From: Pseudolabrys sp963742345
Lineage (GTDB): Bacteria > Pseudomonadota > Alphaproteobacteria > Rhizobiales > Xanthobacteraceae
Direction of reading: 5' to 3'
NCBI GenBank assembly: GCA_963742345.1
Contig: CAVULO010000009.1
Coordinates: 62,001-126,000 of the forward strand
Length of the DNA: 64,000 nucleotides
In this document: piece after piece, positions 43,201-52,288 of the stretch
Numbering within the stretch: the first letter of the stretch is position 1
Layout of the letters: each line of letters starts with the position of its first letter
Made by a program: the position numbers and the translations under genes
The notes under the pieces: model-generated
The model's database searches: none
Told to the model about the DNA's origin: nothing
The model's input: the letters and a program-made list of their open reading frames with translations, nothing else

Positions 43201-44472
43201 ATGACGCGTGGTAGGATTCTGGCGAGCGGCACAGCCGTCGTTCTGGTTGTGGTTGGCGCTTTTGTCATTGCAAGCGGGTCGGATGCTGGTGCCCAAGTAA
43301 AGAAGAAGGAACCGCCGCTCGATACGAAGGGTGACGCGGCTGCACGGCCTTGGAAACGCTATGCCGGGTGGCCCGAACGCGACGAATCCAAATGGAGCAC
43401 CCTAGCGCATGTAACATCGCTCGCTGCGCCGACGGCTCCGCGCAAACTCGCCGGGCCGATTTCCGGTGACGCTGCCAAAGGCGCCGAGCTGGTCGCTGAT
43501 CGCAATCGTGGAGGTTCGTGTCTCGCCTGCCATGTTATGGGCCGGGCCGGGGGCGCCAATCTTCCGGGCAATGTTGGACCAGATCTTTCGGAAATCGGTA
43601 ACGCCGGCCGCGAGGACGAGTATCTCTTCAACTACATCTATGATGCCCGCGTCTACAATCCGGAGACGGTAATGCCGCCTTGGGGCAGCCATGGTGTTTT
43701 CGACGACCAGGAAATCAATGACATGGTTGTATTCCTGAAGACGCTGAAGTCTCCGGCAGCGTTCAAAACTGAAGTGGATAATCCGGAAAAGCGTCCGGCC
43801 CCCGTAGAGAAGCGGGAAAATCTAGATCCGATTGAAAATCCCGGCATGTGGGCGGTGGACAAGGCGCAGGAACTTTGGAAGCAAAAGGGGGCCGCTGGCG
43901 CTTCGTGTGACACTTGCCATAGCGATCCGAAGGTATCGCTCAAGAGCTGGGCAGCATCGATGCCCAAATGGGAGCCGCAGCTCAACAAGGTATTGGGCGT
44001 GGAGGAATTCGTGACGCGCCATGCCAAGGCCACGACTGGAGCCGACTGGCTGATGGAGACCGACGAGAACCGCGTCATGTCGGTCTTTCTGCACTATCTC
44101 GCCAACGGCACGCCGATCCATGTCGACACCACAAGCGCTGCGTCTAAAGCTGCAATAGAACGCGGCAAGGTGTTGGCTAACCGTAAGGTCGGCCAACTGA
44201 ATTTTGCCTGCACCGATTGCCACGGTAAATCGGCAAACCATTGGATTCGCGGGCAATGGCTGGGCGAGCCAAAAGGCCAGTACGACCACTTCCCCACCTG
44301 GCGCACCAGCCTATTGGCCATCTGGGACATCAGGCAGCGCTTCCAGTGGTGTCAGGTAAATATTCGCGCTGGCGAACTGCCGCCCGATGCCAAGGAATAC
44401 GGAGATCTCGAGCTATATCTTGCCGTACAGAACGAAGGGCAGAAGCTCAGTGTGCCGGGCATCAGGCACTGA
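43201..44472 (+). CDS. soxXA: Fused SoxX-SoxA triheme cytochrome c
   Basis: 423 residues from ATG 43201 with a GGGGGAGGAGG site and a membrane/signal segment near 5-30. SoxX-like half (about 85-200): heme motif CLACH at 107-111, NVGPDLSEIGNAGREDEYLF, RVYNPETVMPPWGSHGVFDD. SoxA-like half (about 215-420): CDTCH at 236-240, CTDCH at 337-341, and the active-site Cys C384 in RFQWCQVNIRAG, then YGDLELYLA. SoxXA normally is two proteins that couple thiosulfate to SoxY. There is no stop or frameshift between halves. The LETRINxCR segment of SoxA is not recognisable. Confidence 0.88.
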   Translation: MTRGRILASGTAVVLVVVGAFVIASGSDAGAQVKKKEPPLDTKGDAAARPWKRYAGWPERDESKWSTLAHVTSLAAPTAPRKLAGPISGDAAKGAELVADRNRGGSCLACHVMGRAGGANLPGNVGPDLSEIGNAGREDEYLFNYIYDARVYNPETVMPPWGSHGVFDDQEINDMVVFLKTLKSPAAFKTEVDNPEKRPAPVEKRENLDPIENPGMWAVDKAQELWKQKGAAGASCDTCHSDPKVSLKSWAASMPKWEPQLNKVLGVEEFVTRHAKATTGADWLMETDENRVMSVFLHYLANGTPIHVDTTSAASKAAIERGKVLANRKVGQLNFACTDCHGKSANHWIRGQWLGEPKGQYDHFPTWRTSLLAIWDIRQRFQWCQVNIRAGELPPDAKEYGDLELYLAVQNEGQKLSVPGIRH

Positions 44473-44536
44473 CGCCGCCGTTACCGTGAGGCGGCCGCCT
44501 CAGGCGGCCATCGAAGGGTGATGGCGTGGAAATTCG

Positions 44537-46228
44537 ATGATCACTCGCCGTGAAATCCTTCAAGTCGGCGTTGCCACTGCGGCGCTCGTGGCTGGCGATG
44601 GCGTATTCACACGCGCACTAGCACAACAACGTCTCAGTGAGACCGAGCTGCTCAAGTTCGACACGGTAGGCAATGTCACGCTGTTACACGTTGCCGATAT
44701 TCACGGCCAGCTCATGCCGGTCTATTTCCGCGAGCCGTCGGTCAATCTCGGTGTCGGTGAGGCGAGGGGGCAGCCTCCACATCTCACAGGCAAGGATTTT
44801 CTCAAGCGCTTTGGAATTTCGGAGAAGTCGGCTTCGGCTTATGCCCTGACTGACCAGGATTTCGGGACGCTGGCAAAATCATATGGCCGCATCGGTGGGC
44901 TCGATCGACTCGCGACGGTGGTCAAACGTGTTCGCGCCGAGCGCGGCAATGACAAAGTTCTTTTCCTCGATGGCGGCGATACCTGGCAGGGCTCACTCGG
45001 CTCGAATCGAAGCAAAGGCCAGGACATGGTTGATTGCATGGCGCTGCTTAAACCAGACGCCATGACCGGTCATTGGGAATTCACCTATGGCGAGGCGCGG
45101 GTGAAAGAGCTGATCCAAGGCCTCGATTTTCCGTTCTTGGCGCTTAACATCCGCGACACCGAGTGGAATGAGCCCGCGTTCGATGCGATGAAAACGTTTG
45201 AGAAAGGCGGCATCAAGATCGCCGTCCTTGGCCAGGCCTTCCCCTATACACCGGTTGCCAATCCACGCTGGATGATGCCGAAATGGTCATTCGGTATCCA
45301 CGAGGAAGATGTGCGTGCCAATGTGGAAAAGGCGCGCCGGGGCGGGGCGCAACTTGTCGTTCTCCTCTCTCACAATGGCTTCGATGTCGACCGCAAGCTT
45401 GCCTCACGCGTCTCGGGCATTGATGTGATCCTCACCAGCCACACGCACGATGCGGTGCCGGAAGCGATCAAAGTGGGCCGCACGTTGCTGGTGGCGTCGG
45501 GCAGCCATGGAAAATTTGTCTCGCGCCTTGACCTCGATGTGCAAAATGGCACGGTGAAAGACTTCCGCTATAAGCTGATCCCGCTGTTCGCCGATGCGAT
45601 CAAGCCAGATGCGGACATGGCCGCGGCGATTGCCAAAGCGCGTGCGCCTTACACCAAAGAGCTTTCGCGCGAGATTGGCCGAACCGATTCGTTGCTTTAC
45701 AGGCGCGGCAATTTCAACGGCACTTTTGACGATCTGATTTGTGCCGCGCTTTTGAGCGAGCGTGACGCCGAGATTGCTTTGTCGCCTGGGTTCCGCTGGG
45801 GCACCAGTGTGTTGCCAGACCAACCAATTACGGTCGAGGACATTCACAACGCCACCGCGATTACCTATCCGCAGGTCTATCGCACGTCGATGACTGGCGA
45901 ACGGCTGAAGGAGGTGCTCGAGGATGTCGCGGACAATTTGTTTAATCCCGATCCCTACTACCAGCAGGGCGGAGATATGGTGCGTTGCGGAGGGCTCGGC
46001 TACGCGATCGACGTGTCAAAACCCGGTGGCCAGCGCATTGCTTCAATGACCCACCTTAAATCGGGTGCGCCCGTCGAGCCCAAGAAAGAATATGTGGTCG
46101 CTGGCTGGGCCAGCGTGAACGAGAGCACTGAAGGACCGCCTGTCTGGGACCTGGTCGAGCGCTATATCGCCACTTCAAAGATCGTGCGGGTTGCGCCCAA
46201 CACCAGCGTGAAAATTTCCGGGGTCTAG
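44537..46228 (+). CDS. soxB: SoxB thiosulfohydrolase
   Basis: 563 residues, normal length. Tat-like signal (MITRREILQVGVATAALVAG). The dinuclear Mn site motifs of the 5'-nucleotidase superfamily are present: LHVADIHGQLMPVYFREPSV, FLDGGDTWQGSLG, TGHWEFTYG, LSHNGFDVDRKLA, TSHTHDAVPE. SoxB hydrolyses the sulfone group from SoxY-bound thiosulfonate as sulfate. The protein ends at 46228, 16 bases before the second operator. Confidence 0.96.
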   Translation: MITRREILQVGVATAALVAGDGVFTRALAQQRLSETELLKFDTVGNVTLLHVADIHGQLMPVYFREPSVNLGVGEARGQPPHLTGKDFLKRFGISEKSASAYALTDQDFGTLAKSYGRIGGLDRLATVVKRVRAERGNDKVLFLDGGDTWQGSLGSNRSKGQDMVDCMALLKPDAMTGHWEFTYGEARVKELIQGLDFPFLALNIRDTEWNEPAFDAMKTFEKGGIKIAVLGQAFPYTPVANPRWMMPKWSFGIHEEDVRANVEKARRGGAQLVVLLSHNGFDVDRKLASRVSGIDVILTSHTHDAVPEAIKVGRTLLVASGSHGKFVSRLDLDVQNGTVKDFRYKLIPLFADAIKPDADMAAAIAKARAPYTKELSREIGRTDSLLYRRGNFNGTFDDLICAALLSERDAEIALSPGFRWGTSVLPDQPITVEDIHNATAITYPQVYRTSMTGERLKEVLEDVADNLFNPDPYYQQGGDMVRCGGLGYAIDVSKPGGQRIASMTHLKSGAPVEPKKEYVVAGWASVNESTEGPPVWDLVERYIATSKIVRVAPNTSVKISGV

Positions 46229-46244
46229 CGGCGCATCGTATTAC

Positions 46245-46260
46245 ATTCATAAAATAGAAT
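46245..46260. promoter_or_regulatory. Candidate repressor site ATTC-N8-GAAT upstream of soxC
   Basis: ATTCATAAAATAGAAT followed by ATGATATGACC, 40 bases before the soxC start. It has the same half-sites, spacing and ATGAT extension as the site before soxY. This suggests soxCD has its own regulated promoter. Confidence 0.7.
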
Positions 46261-46300
46261 ATGATATGACCTACCCGCAGTCGATCCGCCGGAGGTGCCG

Positions 46301-47563
46301 ATGACAGAGCCGACCGACAGGGCGCGCGCGACGCGCCGTCGCTTCCTGGCCGGCGCAGCCGGACTTGCCGCATCCGGCGCGACGACCGCGCGCGCCGACA
46401 ACGCCAGGAATCTTCCACCGAATGTGCCCGACTGGACCCGCCAACTCGGTGAGGGTGTCGGTGTGCGCGCCTACGGCTATCCCTCCAAATACGAAAAGGA
46501 CGTCATCCGCCGCACGGTGTCCTGGCTCACGGCCACGCCTGAGTCCTCTGTGAGCTTCACGCCGCTGCATCAGCTCGACGGCATCATTACGCCGAACGGA
46601 TTGTGCTTCGAACGTCATCACGGCGGCATCGCCGAAATCGTTCCTGACGATTACCGCTTGATGTTGCATGGCTTGGTCGAAAAGCCACTGATCTTTACCC
46701 TCGACGAGCTCAAGCGCCTGCCACGCGTTAACAAGATCTATTTTCTCGAATGTGCCGCCAATTCCGGCATGGAGTGGCGCGGCGCCCAGCTCAACGGCTG
46801 CCAATACACCCACGGCATGGTGCATTGCGTGCAATACACGGGCGTGTCGTTGAAAATTTTGTTGGAGCAGGCCGGTCTTAAGTCGAATGCAAAATGGATT
46901 ATGGCCGAAGGGGGTGATTCGGCGGCGATGAATCGATCGATCCCGCTTAGCAAGGCGCTCGACGATTGTATCGTTGCCTATCGCATGAATGGCGAGATGC
47001 TGCGTCCCGAGCAGGGTTATCCGGTTCGGCTCGTTGCGCCGGGTTGGGAGGGCAATGTCTGGGTGAAATGGCTGCGCCGCCTGAAGGTCGGAGACCAGCC
47101 GTGGTTCACGCGTGAGGAAACTTCGAAGTACACCGATCTGCTCGAAGACGGCAAAGCGCGGCAATTTACATTCGTAATGGACGCCAAGTCGGTGATTACC
47201 TCGCCGTCGCCGCAAGCGCCGGTGAAACAGAAGGGGTTCAACGTGATCTCGGGCTTGGCGTGGTCTGGCCGCGGCAAGGTCAAGCGCGTCGATGTCTCTC
47301 TCGATGGTGGACGTAACTGGCGTACCGCGCGGATCGATGGGCCTGTGTTTGCGAAGGCCTGCGTGCGGTTTTACTACGAGTTCGACTGGAACGGGGAAGA
47401 GTTCCTGCTGCAGTCGCGCGCGATAGATGACACTGGTTATGTGCAACCCAGCAAAGATGCATTGCGCAAAATCCGCGGCGTCAATTCGATCTACCACAAC
47501 AATGGGATCCAGACCTGGGTACTCAAATCGGACGGGGAGGTCGAGAATGTCGAGGTTGGCTAA
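46301..47563 (+). CDS. soxC: SoxC, molybdenum subunit of sulfane dehydrogenase
   Basis: 420 residues from ATG 46301 behind GGAGGTGCCG. Tat signal with RRRFLAGAAGLAASGATTAR. Sulfite-oxidase fold: the molybdopterin ligand is C151 in YFLECAANSGMEWRG, with GVSLKILLEQAGL, PLSKALDDCIVAYRMNGEML and AWSGRGKVKRVDVSLDGGRN. SoxCD oxidises the sulfane sulfur bound to SoxY, yielding six electrons. Its presence means complete oxidation of thiosulfate without sulfur globules. Confidence 0.94.
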   Translation: MTEPTDRARATRRRFLAGAAGLAASGATTARADNARNLPPNVPDWTRQLGEGVGVRAYGYPSKYEKDVIRRTVSWLTATPESSVSFTPLHQLDGIITPNGLCFERHHGGIAEIVPDDYRLMLHGLVEKPLIFTLDELKRLPRVNKIYFLECAANSGMEWRGAQLNGCQYTHGMVHCVQYTGVSLKILLEQAGLKSNAKWIMAEGGDSAAMNRSIPLSKALDDCIVAYRMNGEMLRPEQGYPVRLVAPGWEGNVWVKWLRRLKVGDQPWFTREETSKYTDLLEDGKARQFTFVMDAKSVITSPSPQAPVKQKGFNVISGLAWSGRGKVKRVDVSLDGGRNWRTARIDGPVFAKACVRFYYEFDWNGEEFLLQSRAIDDTGYVQPSKDALRKIRGVNSIYHNNGIQTWVLKSDGEVENVEVG

Positions 47564-48227
47564 GCTCGTGCTCTCCGCCGCGCTGGTGTTCGCCTTTGCT
47601 CCTTCATCGCGCTCGCAGATAAAAAGCGACACTCCGCGCGACTACGGCATCGGCCGCGTCGCCACATCGGAGCAAATTGCCGGGTGGGATATCGACGTAC
47701 GCCCCGACGGGCAGGGTGCGCCATCGGGCCGCGGCTCGGTGAAGGACGGCGAGAAAGTCTATATGGATAAGTGCGCTGCTTGCCATGGCGAGTTCGGTGA
47801 GAGTGCTGGCCGGTGGCCTCAGCTTGCGCAAGGCAAAGGCACGCTCTCCTCGCACGATCCGGTCAAAACAGTCGGCTCGTATTTCGCTCATCTATCGAGC
47901 GTATTCGACTATATCCGCCGTGCTATGCCGTTTGGCGACGCGGAAACGCTCACCAACGATGAACTCTACGCTGTCACTGCTTACGTGCTTAATCTCAACG
48001 ACATCGTCAACGACAAATTCGTGCTGTCGAAAGAAACTTGGGGCAGCGTGAGGATGCCGAACCAGGGTGGCTTCTACGACGACGACCGGGAGAAGACCGA
48101 GAAAACCTTCTGGAATTCGAAGCCCTGCATGAAGGACTGTCGCGGACCGGTGAAGATCACCGGCCATGCGCAAGCGATCGACGTAACACCGGATGAAAAA
48201 ACGATAAAGCGTGGTGGCGTGGAGTAG
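47547..48227 (+). CDS. soxD: SoxD, short monoheme cytochrome subunit
   Basis: 226 residues from ATG 47547, overlapping soxC by 17 bases. Signal peptide with LAKLVLSAALVFAFAPSSRS. One heme site, CAACH at 76-80, in DKCAACHGEFGESAGRWPQL, then YIRRAMPFGDAETLTNDELY and AVTAYVLNLNDIVND. The C-terminus has a Cys pair, PCMKDCRG. The Paracoccus SoxD is diheme and about 150 residues longer; this version lacks the second cytochrome domain. Confidence 0.9.
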   Translation: MSRLAKLVLSAALVFAFAPSSRSQIKSDTPRDYGIGRVATSEQIAGWDIDVRPDGQGAPSGRGSVKDGEKVYMDKCAACHGEFGESAGRWPQLAQGKGTLSSHDPVKTVGSYFAHLSSVFDYIRRAMPFGDAETLTNDELYAVTAYVLNLNDIVNDKFVLSKETWGSVRMPNQGGFYDDDREKTEKTFWNSKPCMKDCRGPVKITGHAQAIDVTPDEKTIKRGGVE

Positions 48228-48287
48228 CGCCCCGGCATCATTTCGCCTATGACATTCCGGCAGTTTTGACGTCCATCCGGGTGTCTC

Positions 48288-49274
48288 ATGGCCAAACTCA
48301 ATCTTTCCGTTGCCGTCCGCGACTACGACCGCACACGCCCTCTGAGCGATGGCCTCGTACAAATAGACGGTGTCGATCCGGTATTCATGGCACTCGATCC
48401 GGAGGAAATATTTTTCCGCGCTTTCCGCCATGCGGAATTTGATATCTGCGAATTGTCGATGTCGAGCTTTACGGTCAAGACTGCTCAGGGCAAATGCCCC
48501 TACGTGGGAGTACCGGCTTTCGTCTCGCGTGCGTTCCGACACACCGCCATTTATGTGCGGACGGACCGGATCAAGAAACCCGCTGATCTTAAGGGCAAGA
48601 AAATCGGCGTGCCGGAATATCAACTCACCGCCAATGTGTGGGCTCGCGCGATTCTCGAAGACGACCACGGTGTGAAGCCGTCCGACATCCATTGGATCAG
48701 AGGCGGGCTAGAGGAGGCGGGGCGGTTGGAAAAGATCGCCATTGCGCCACCAAAGGACGTGCGACTTGAAAATGCCCCCGAAGGGCGCACGCTATCGAGT
48801 ATGCTCGATGCCGGTGAGATCGACGGGTTCATCGGGCCGCGCGTACCACCTGGGTTCGGACGCAATCCGAAAATCGGCTGGTTGTTTCCCGATCCGGTCG
48901 CGGCGGCGAAAGACTATTACAAAAGGTCCGGCATTTTCCCGATCATGCATTTGGTTGGCGTCCGGTGCGAGCTTGCAGAGCAGCATCCCTGGTTACCGGG
49001 TGCGGTGTTCAAAGCTTTCGAACGAGCAAAGACGGTGGCGCTAGAGAAGCTTGCTGACACCTCATCTACCAAAGTGACGCTGCCGTTCGTCGAGGAACGA
49101 CTCATGGAAGCCCGTGCGCTGATGGGCGAGGATTTTTGGCCCTACGGCGTTGCGACGAACCGCAAGACGCTGGAGACATTCTTACGCCACCATCATTCGC
49201 AGGGTCTTTCGCCGCGGCTAGTAACGGTGGAAGAGATGTTCCACCCCGGTACGCTCGAGACATTCAAGCTCTAG
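48288..49274 (+). CDS. Substrate-binding protein of the 4,5-dihydroxyphthalate decarboxylase-like family, copy 1
   Basis: 328 residues, no signal peptide. The ABC substrate-binding fold of NitT/TauT relatives: LDPEEIFFRAFRHAEFDICE, FVSRAFRHTAIYVRTDRIKK, DLKGKKIGVPEYQLTANVWA and GEIDGFIGPRVPP. Databases often call these 4,5-dihydroxyphthalate decarboxylases, but most are probably binding proteins. Its paralogue is at 58955, and an ABC transporter lies between. Lack of a signal peptide is unusual for a binding protein. Confidence 0.8.
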   Translation: MAKLNLSVAVRDYDRTRPLSDGLVQIDGVDPVFMALDPEEIFFRAFRHAEFDICELSMSSFTVKTAQGKCPYVGVPAFVSRAFRHTAIYVRTDRIKKPADLKGKKIGVPEYQLTANVWARAILEDDHGVKPSDIHWIRGGLEEAGRLEKIAIAPPKDVRLENAPEGRTLSSMLDAGEIDGFIGPRVPPGFGRNPKIGWLFPDPVAAAKDYYKRSGIFPIMHLVGVRCELAEQHPWLPGAVFKAFERAKTVALEKLADTSSTKVTLPFVEERLMEARALMGEDFWPYGVATNRKTLETFLRHHHSQGLSPRLVTVEEMFHPGTLETFKL

Positions 49275-49281
49275 GTTCTCA

Positions 49282-49983
49282 ATGACCACACTACGCATCA
49301 TGAGCGGCGGCGCGCCGAAAGAGATTTTTATGCAATTGACGCCGTCGTTCGAACGGAAGTCCGGCCACAAGGCTGAATTTGTTTTTGCCGTTATGTCGAC
49401 ATTGCGCGACAAAATCGCAGCTGGCGAGAAGGCAGACGTTCTAGTCATGCCAACCAACATTCTTGACGATTACCAAAAGACTGGCGTGGTGCAGTCACGC
49501 TCCCGCGCAATTCTGGGGCTGGTCAGCATAAACGCGGTGATACGCACCGGTGCGTCAAAACCGGATCTGTCGACACCTGACAAGGTCAAGCAAGCAATAC
49601 TCAACAGTCGCGCCATCACCCATGCTACGCCCGGTGCAACACCCAGCGGCACGCACATGGGAAGGCTGATCGAACAGATGGGTATCGCCGATGCGATGAA
49701 AGACAAGATCATTCACCGCCCGGCGCTCGAAGGCGGTGTTCAACTGGTAGCGAGCGGGGAGGCTGAAATCGGCTTTTACCCAAAGAGCGAGGTGATCAAT
49801 ACCAACGGTCTGACTGTCGTAGGGCCGCTTCCTGCTGCGATTCAACTCACAACCATCTACGGCGCGGCTGTGACTGCTGCCAGCACGGTTGCGGACCCAG
49901 CCGCGGCGTTCATTGCCTTTATGGCTGATCCAGTACACTGCGCGGCGTGGACACAAGCCGGATTCGATCCACCAAGCTCCTAA
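49282..49983 (+). CDS. ModA-like substrate-binding domain protein without signal peptide
   Basis: 233 residues, seven bases after the previous gene and in its operon. The fold resembles molybdate-binding ModA: LRIMSGGAPKEIFMQLTPSF, GEKADVLVMPTNILDDY, ITHATPGATPSGTHMGRLIE, QLVASGEAEIGFYPKSEV. The N-terminus begins directly at the first strand, so the product should stay in the cytoplasm. The 3' end overlaps the convergent aldehyde dehydrogenase stop by four bases. Ligand unknown. Confidence 0.78.
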   Translation: MTTLRIMSGGAPKEIFMQLTPSFERKSGHKAEFVFAVMSTLRDKIAAGEKADVLVMPTNILDDYQKTGVVQSRSRAILGLVSINAVIRTGASKPDLSTPDKVKQAILNSRAITHATPGATPSGTHMGRLIEQMGIADAMKDKIIHRPALEGGVQLVASGEAEIGFYPKSEVINTNGLTVVGPLPAAIQLTTIYGAAVTAASTVADPAAAFIAFMADPVHCAAWTQAGFDPPSS

Positions 49984-51476
49984 CCTTTTGTCGGCTTCAG
50001 CCGCACGTGGATGTTCTTCTCCTGGGTAAAGGCGACCATCTCTTCGAAGCATTCCTCCCGTCCCAGCCCCGATTGCTTGAAGCCGCCAAACGGCGCGCCG
50101 AGGAAGTGCTTGCTCACCTCATTGATCCACACGTAGCCCGCTTGTACGACAAGCGCGCTGCGGTGCGCGGTTGAAAGGTCGTTGGTCCAAATTGAGGCGG
50201 TCAGCCCATATTCGACGGCGTTGACGGTTTCCAACATTTTGTTTTCGTCGCGCCATTTAAGTATGCCCAGGACGGGTCCGAAGATTTCCTCGCGCGCGAT
50301 GCGATTTTTCTCGGTCACGGCGAACACGGTTGGCTCGATGTAGTAGCCATTCGCAAGCGCCGGATCGGATGGGGGCCCGCCACCAGTGATGAGTGCGGCA
50401 CCCTCGCTCTTGGCGGATTCGATGAAGCTCATGACGCGGTCGAATTGTTGTTTGGAAACGATCGCGCCCATAGTGGTGGCGGGATCGGTCGGGATACCGG
50501 GTTTAAAATATTTGATCTTTTCCTTTATGCGCGCGATTACCGCATCGTAGATCGCCTCATTGATGAAGGCGCGGCTGGTCGAGCCGCAGGACTGCCCGCA
50601 CCAGGTAAAGTTCATGCCGCCGATGACCGCCGCCGCAACCTCATCCGGATCGGCGTCGCTATAGGCGATCAGTGCGTTCTTGCCACCAAGCTCGAGCATG
50701 GTGCGCTTGACCGTGTCCGAGGCTGCTTTCATAACAGCGCGTCCAGTCGGCACGCTGCCGATCAGCGCGATCATTGCAACATCCGGGTGGCTCGCCAGTC
50801 TTTGTCCAGCCTCGCGGCCCCCTGGTACGACATTGAACACACCTGCGGGCAGTAGCCCGCCGATCAGTTCGGCGAGCCGCAGTGAGGAGAGAGGAGCTTG
50901 TTCTGGCGGTTTCACGACCACAGTATTTCCGGCGGCGAGCGGAGCGGCAGATTTGCCCGCACAGAACATAAAAGGATGGTTGAATGGGATAATGCGTCCG
51001 ACGACGCCTAAAGGCTCGCGCACTGAGAAATTGACGACGTCCGGGCCCATTGGAATCGAGGCGCCTTTCATCTCCGTAACGAATCCGGCGAAGAACTCCA
51101 TCTGCGCGGCGGCGATCATGGCGTCACTGACCATCTCCTTGACCGGGTTGCCGCAGTCAGCGGCATCGATCATCGCGAGCTCGTTGGCGTTCTGACGCAG
51201 AATTTCGGCAATTCGCCGCAGAATCTTGGCGCGCTCGAGTGGCAGCACCCGCCGCCACTCCTTGAACGCGGATTTTGCTGAAGCAACCGCGGCGTCAATA
51301 TCGTCGGCGCCGGATTCTGCAACCTTGCCTAGCGACTGTCCGGTACCCGGGTTGATCGTGTCGACAAAGCGGCCGGCTTTCGGCTCGTGCCACGCGCCGC
51401 CGTAATAGACGCTGCGATTCTTGGGCAGTAACACGGCTTGCGCGGCGACGGATTGGGGAGATACGGCAGTGGTCAT
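49980..51476 (-). CDS. NAD(P)-dependent aldehyde dehydrogenase
   Basis: 498 residues. The catalytic Cys lies in NFTWCGQSCGSTSRAFINEA and the catalytic Glu in MLELGGKNALIAYSDADPDE. IIPFNHPFMFCAGKSAAPLA and GLTASIWTNDL are other ALDH signatures. It is the last gene of the leftward operon with the ABC transporter and TPP enzyme. This suggests it oxidises an aldehyde made by that enzyme. Betaine-aldehyde-type enzymes are similar, so the exact substrate is open. Confidence 0.88.
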   Translation of the reverse strand: MTTAVSPQSVAAQAVLLPKNRSVYYGGAWHEPKAGRFVDTINPGTGQSLGKVAESGADDIDAAVASAKSAFKEWRRVLPLERAKILRRIAEILRQNANELAMIDAADCGNPVKEMVSDAMIAAAQMEFFAGFVTEMKGASIPMGPDVVNFSVREPLGVVGRIIPFNHPFMFCAGKSAAPLAAGNTVVVKPPEQAPLSSLRLAELIGGLLPAGVFNVVPGGREAGQRLASHPDVAMIALIGSVPTGRAVMKAASDTVKRTMLELGGKNALIAYSDADPDEVAAAVIGGMNFTWCGQSCGSTSRAFINEAIYDAVIARIKEKIKYFKPGIPTDPATTMGAIVSKQQFDRVMSFIESAKSEGAALITGGGPPSDPALANGYYIEPTVFAVTEKNRIAREEIFGPVLGILKWRDENKMLETVNAVEYGLTASIWTNDLSTAHRSALVVQAGYVWINEVSKHFLGAPFGGFKQSGLGREECFEEMVAFTQEKNIHVRLKPTKG

Positions 51477-51493
51477 GGCACGGACCTATTGGT

Positions 51494-52288
51494 TCAAATT
51501 CGTTTAATACTGTCCAGCCCGCCAAACCGGCCGATCAGGGTATTGGCACCGATCGCAAGGACAAACAGCACAATCAGCATCGCATACATGCGCGGCATGT
51601 CGAATACGCTGTAGGCCTGGATAATCAGAAAGCCGATACCCTTGTTGGACAGCTTCGTTTCCGCGAGTAGCGTACCTATGAGCGCAACGCCGAGGCCAAG
51701 CCGTATGCCATTGATAATCGGATGACGCATGGCTGGAAGATAGATCTTGAGCACCATTTGCGCCGTCGACGCGCGAAAGCTCTCGCCGACGCGGATCAGC
51801 ACCTTGTCAATCTGCCGCATTCCGGCAGCAACCGATAGCGCGATGGGAAAAAAACATGACAATGTGCCAAGCGCGACTTTGGACTCAGGGCCGACCCCGA
51901 ACCACATGATCATGACCGGAAAAAAAATGATCTTGGGGGTCGGACCGAGGTAGTAGAGATAGTTTTCGAAGGCCTTTGACAGGAACCGGTTCGCTCCGAG
52001 CAGAATGCCGACCGCGAGGCCTGACAATCCTCCGATCACGACGGCGGCTCCGATTTCAGCAGCTGTGACCCCCAGGTTGTAATAATAACTCGGCCGCATC
52101 AACAGCTCGATGAGCGCACGGCCGATCGCCATCAGCGAAGGGACCACATCGCGATAGAGCCAGCCAGAATGGGCAAGGAATTCCCACAGCGCCAGCACAC
52201 TCAAGATAATGGCGACACGCAGCAGCGTCACCGCACTCATCGCTGGCGCGACGACAGCGGCCTGTCTCAATCGACCGGTCTCAGCCAT
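51494..52288 (-). CDS. ABC transporter permease (SsuC/TauC-type), 1
   Basis: 264 residues from ATG 52288. About six membrane helices, with the BPD-transp-1 EAA-like loop GESFRASTAQMVLKIYLPAM followed by RHPIINGIRLGLGVALIGTL. This is the nitrate/sulfonate/taurine permease family. It overlaps the second permease gene by 22 bases and lies 17 bases before the aldehyde dehydrogenase gene. Confidence 0.88.
   Translation of the reverse strand: MAETGRLRQAAVVAPAMSAVTLLRVAIILSVLALWEFLAHSGWLYRDVVPSLMAIGRALIELLMRPSYYYNLGVTAAEIGAAVVIGGLSGLAVGILLGANRFLSKAFENYLYYLGPTPKIIFFPVMIMWFGVGPESKVALGTLSCFFPIALSVAAGMRQIDKVLIRVGESFRASTAQMVLKIYLPAMRHPIINGIRLGLGVALIGTLLAETKLSNKGIGFLIIQAYSVFDMPRMYAMLIVLFVLAIGANTLIGRFGGLDSIKRI

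Noticed and set aside
46271..47632. A 453-codon open frame on the minus strand
   Set aside because: Antisense of soxC; no recognisable domain, and soxC is certain.
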